Source: Novosphingobium capsulatum NBRC 12533
Lineage (GTDB): Bacteria; Pseudomonadota; Alphaproteobacteria; Sphingomonadales; Sphingomonadaceae
DNA length: 64,000 bases
Reading direction: 5' to 3'
Assembly (NCBI RefSeq): GCF_001598375.1
Contig: NZ_BCYV01000004.1
Span: 86,270 to 150,269 of the forward strand
Positions 63,944-64,000 of the stretch are shown here, in pieces. The position numbers were made by a program, and so were the translations under genes. Below the pieces are notes generated by a model, which was not told where the DNA came from, made no database searches, and saw only the letters and a list, made by a program, of their open reading frames with translations. Position 1 is the first letter of the stretch. Each line of letters opens with the position of its first letter.

Positions 63944-64000
63944 CCTCCCTCCGCATAGCGGGGGGAGGGGGACCGCGCGCGTAGCGCGTGGTGGAGGGGG
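63944..64000. repeat. palindromic intergenic repeat at the window end
   Basis: CCTCCCTCCGCATAGCGGGG and GGGAGGGGGACCGCGCGCGT followed by AGCGCGTGGTGGAGGGG. The right-hand module corresponds to that at 15745-15785, with a different hairpin core. Cut by the window edge. Confidence 0.8.

Overview
The window is a stretch of chromosome from a GC-rich alphaproteobacterium, most likely a member of the Sphingomonadales close to Novosphingobium (inference). The pointers are the small-protein repertoire (DUF4170, a lone AHH nuclease-like protein, an HTH-RibB fusion), a COQ4-type ubiquinone protein, several TonB-dependent receptors, two YceI proteins, and CTCCCC-type palindromic repeats between genes. 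Almost all genes are housekeeping. No prophage, integrase, transposase or CRISPR array is visible.

Layout. 1-2.1 kb: the 5' part of a PhoR-like kinase, a small orphan gene and three tRNA-Glu genes. 2.1-6 kb: recJ, then a flavodoxin-like gene, an unknown gene and an AHH-nuclease-like gene. 6-13 kb: branched-chain amino acid synthesis (leuA with a leucine-rich leader peptide; ilvB-ilvN-ilvC behind a promoter and a terminator-like attenuator), with a YceI gene and an I78 inhibitor lipoprotein between. 13-16 kb: miaA and serB, whose start codons overlap head to head, then a COQ4 gene. 16-24 kb: purL, xseB-ispA-coaD, a cyclophilin, queA, a TSUP permease and tgt. 24-30.5 kb: LysR regulator and YceI, rpsD, the rpiB-glyA-nrdR-trmJ run, and a DUF2059 protein. 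30.6-38.2 kb: a TonB receptor and the yqeY-dnaG-rpoD line, which is split by a DUF559 gene framed by near-identical inverted repeats. 38.3-43.5 kb: carA, carB, greA. 43.6-45.9 kb: DUF4170 and four overlapping genes of the YqjD/YqjE type. 46-50 kb: eno, ribH and an HTH-RibB-RibX fusion gene. 50-55.6 kb: flavin reductase, TonB receptor, pirin, alcohol dehydrogenase. 55.7-62 kb: three tRNA-Lys genes and the cell-elongation cluster mreB-mreC-mreD-mrdA-rodA. The window ends with mutL.

The most interesting signals are regulatory rather than new protein families. They are a perfect 15-bp hairpin covering the ribosome binding site of the alcohol dehydrogenase; a repeat-flanked DUF559 cassette that supplies, and also sequesters, the dnaG ribosome binding site; a riboflavin gene carrying its own helix-turn-helix domain with a cluster of TGTGATA-type dyads in front; a 16-residue leader peptide with four leucines before leuA; and a set of dyads in an AT-rich stretch before the second TonB receptor. 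All starts were chosen by eye from ribosome binding sites and family knowledge; no database search was possible.
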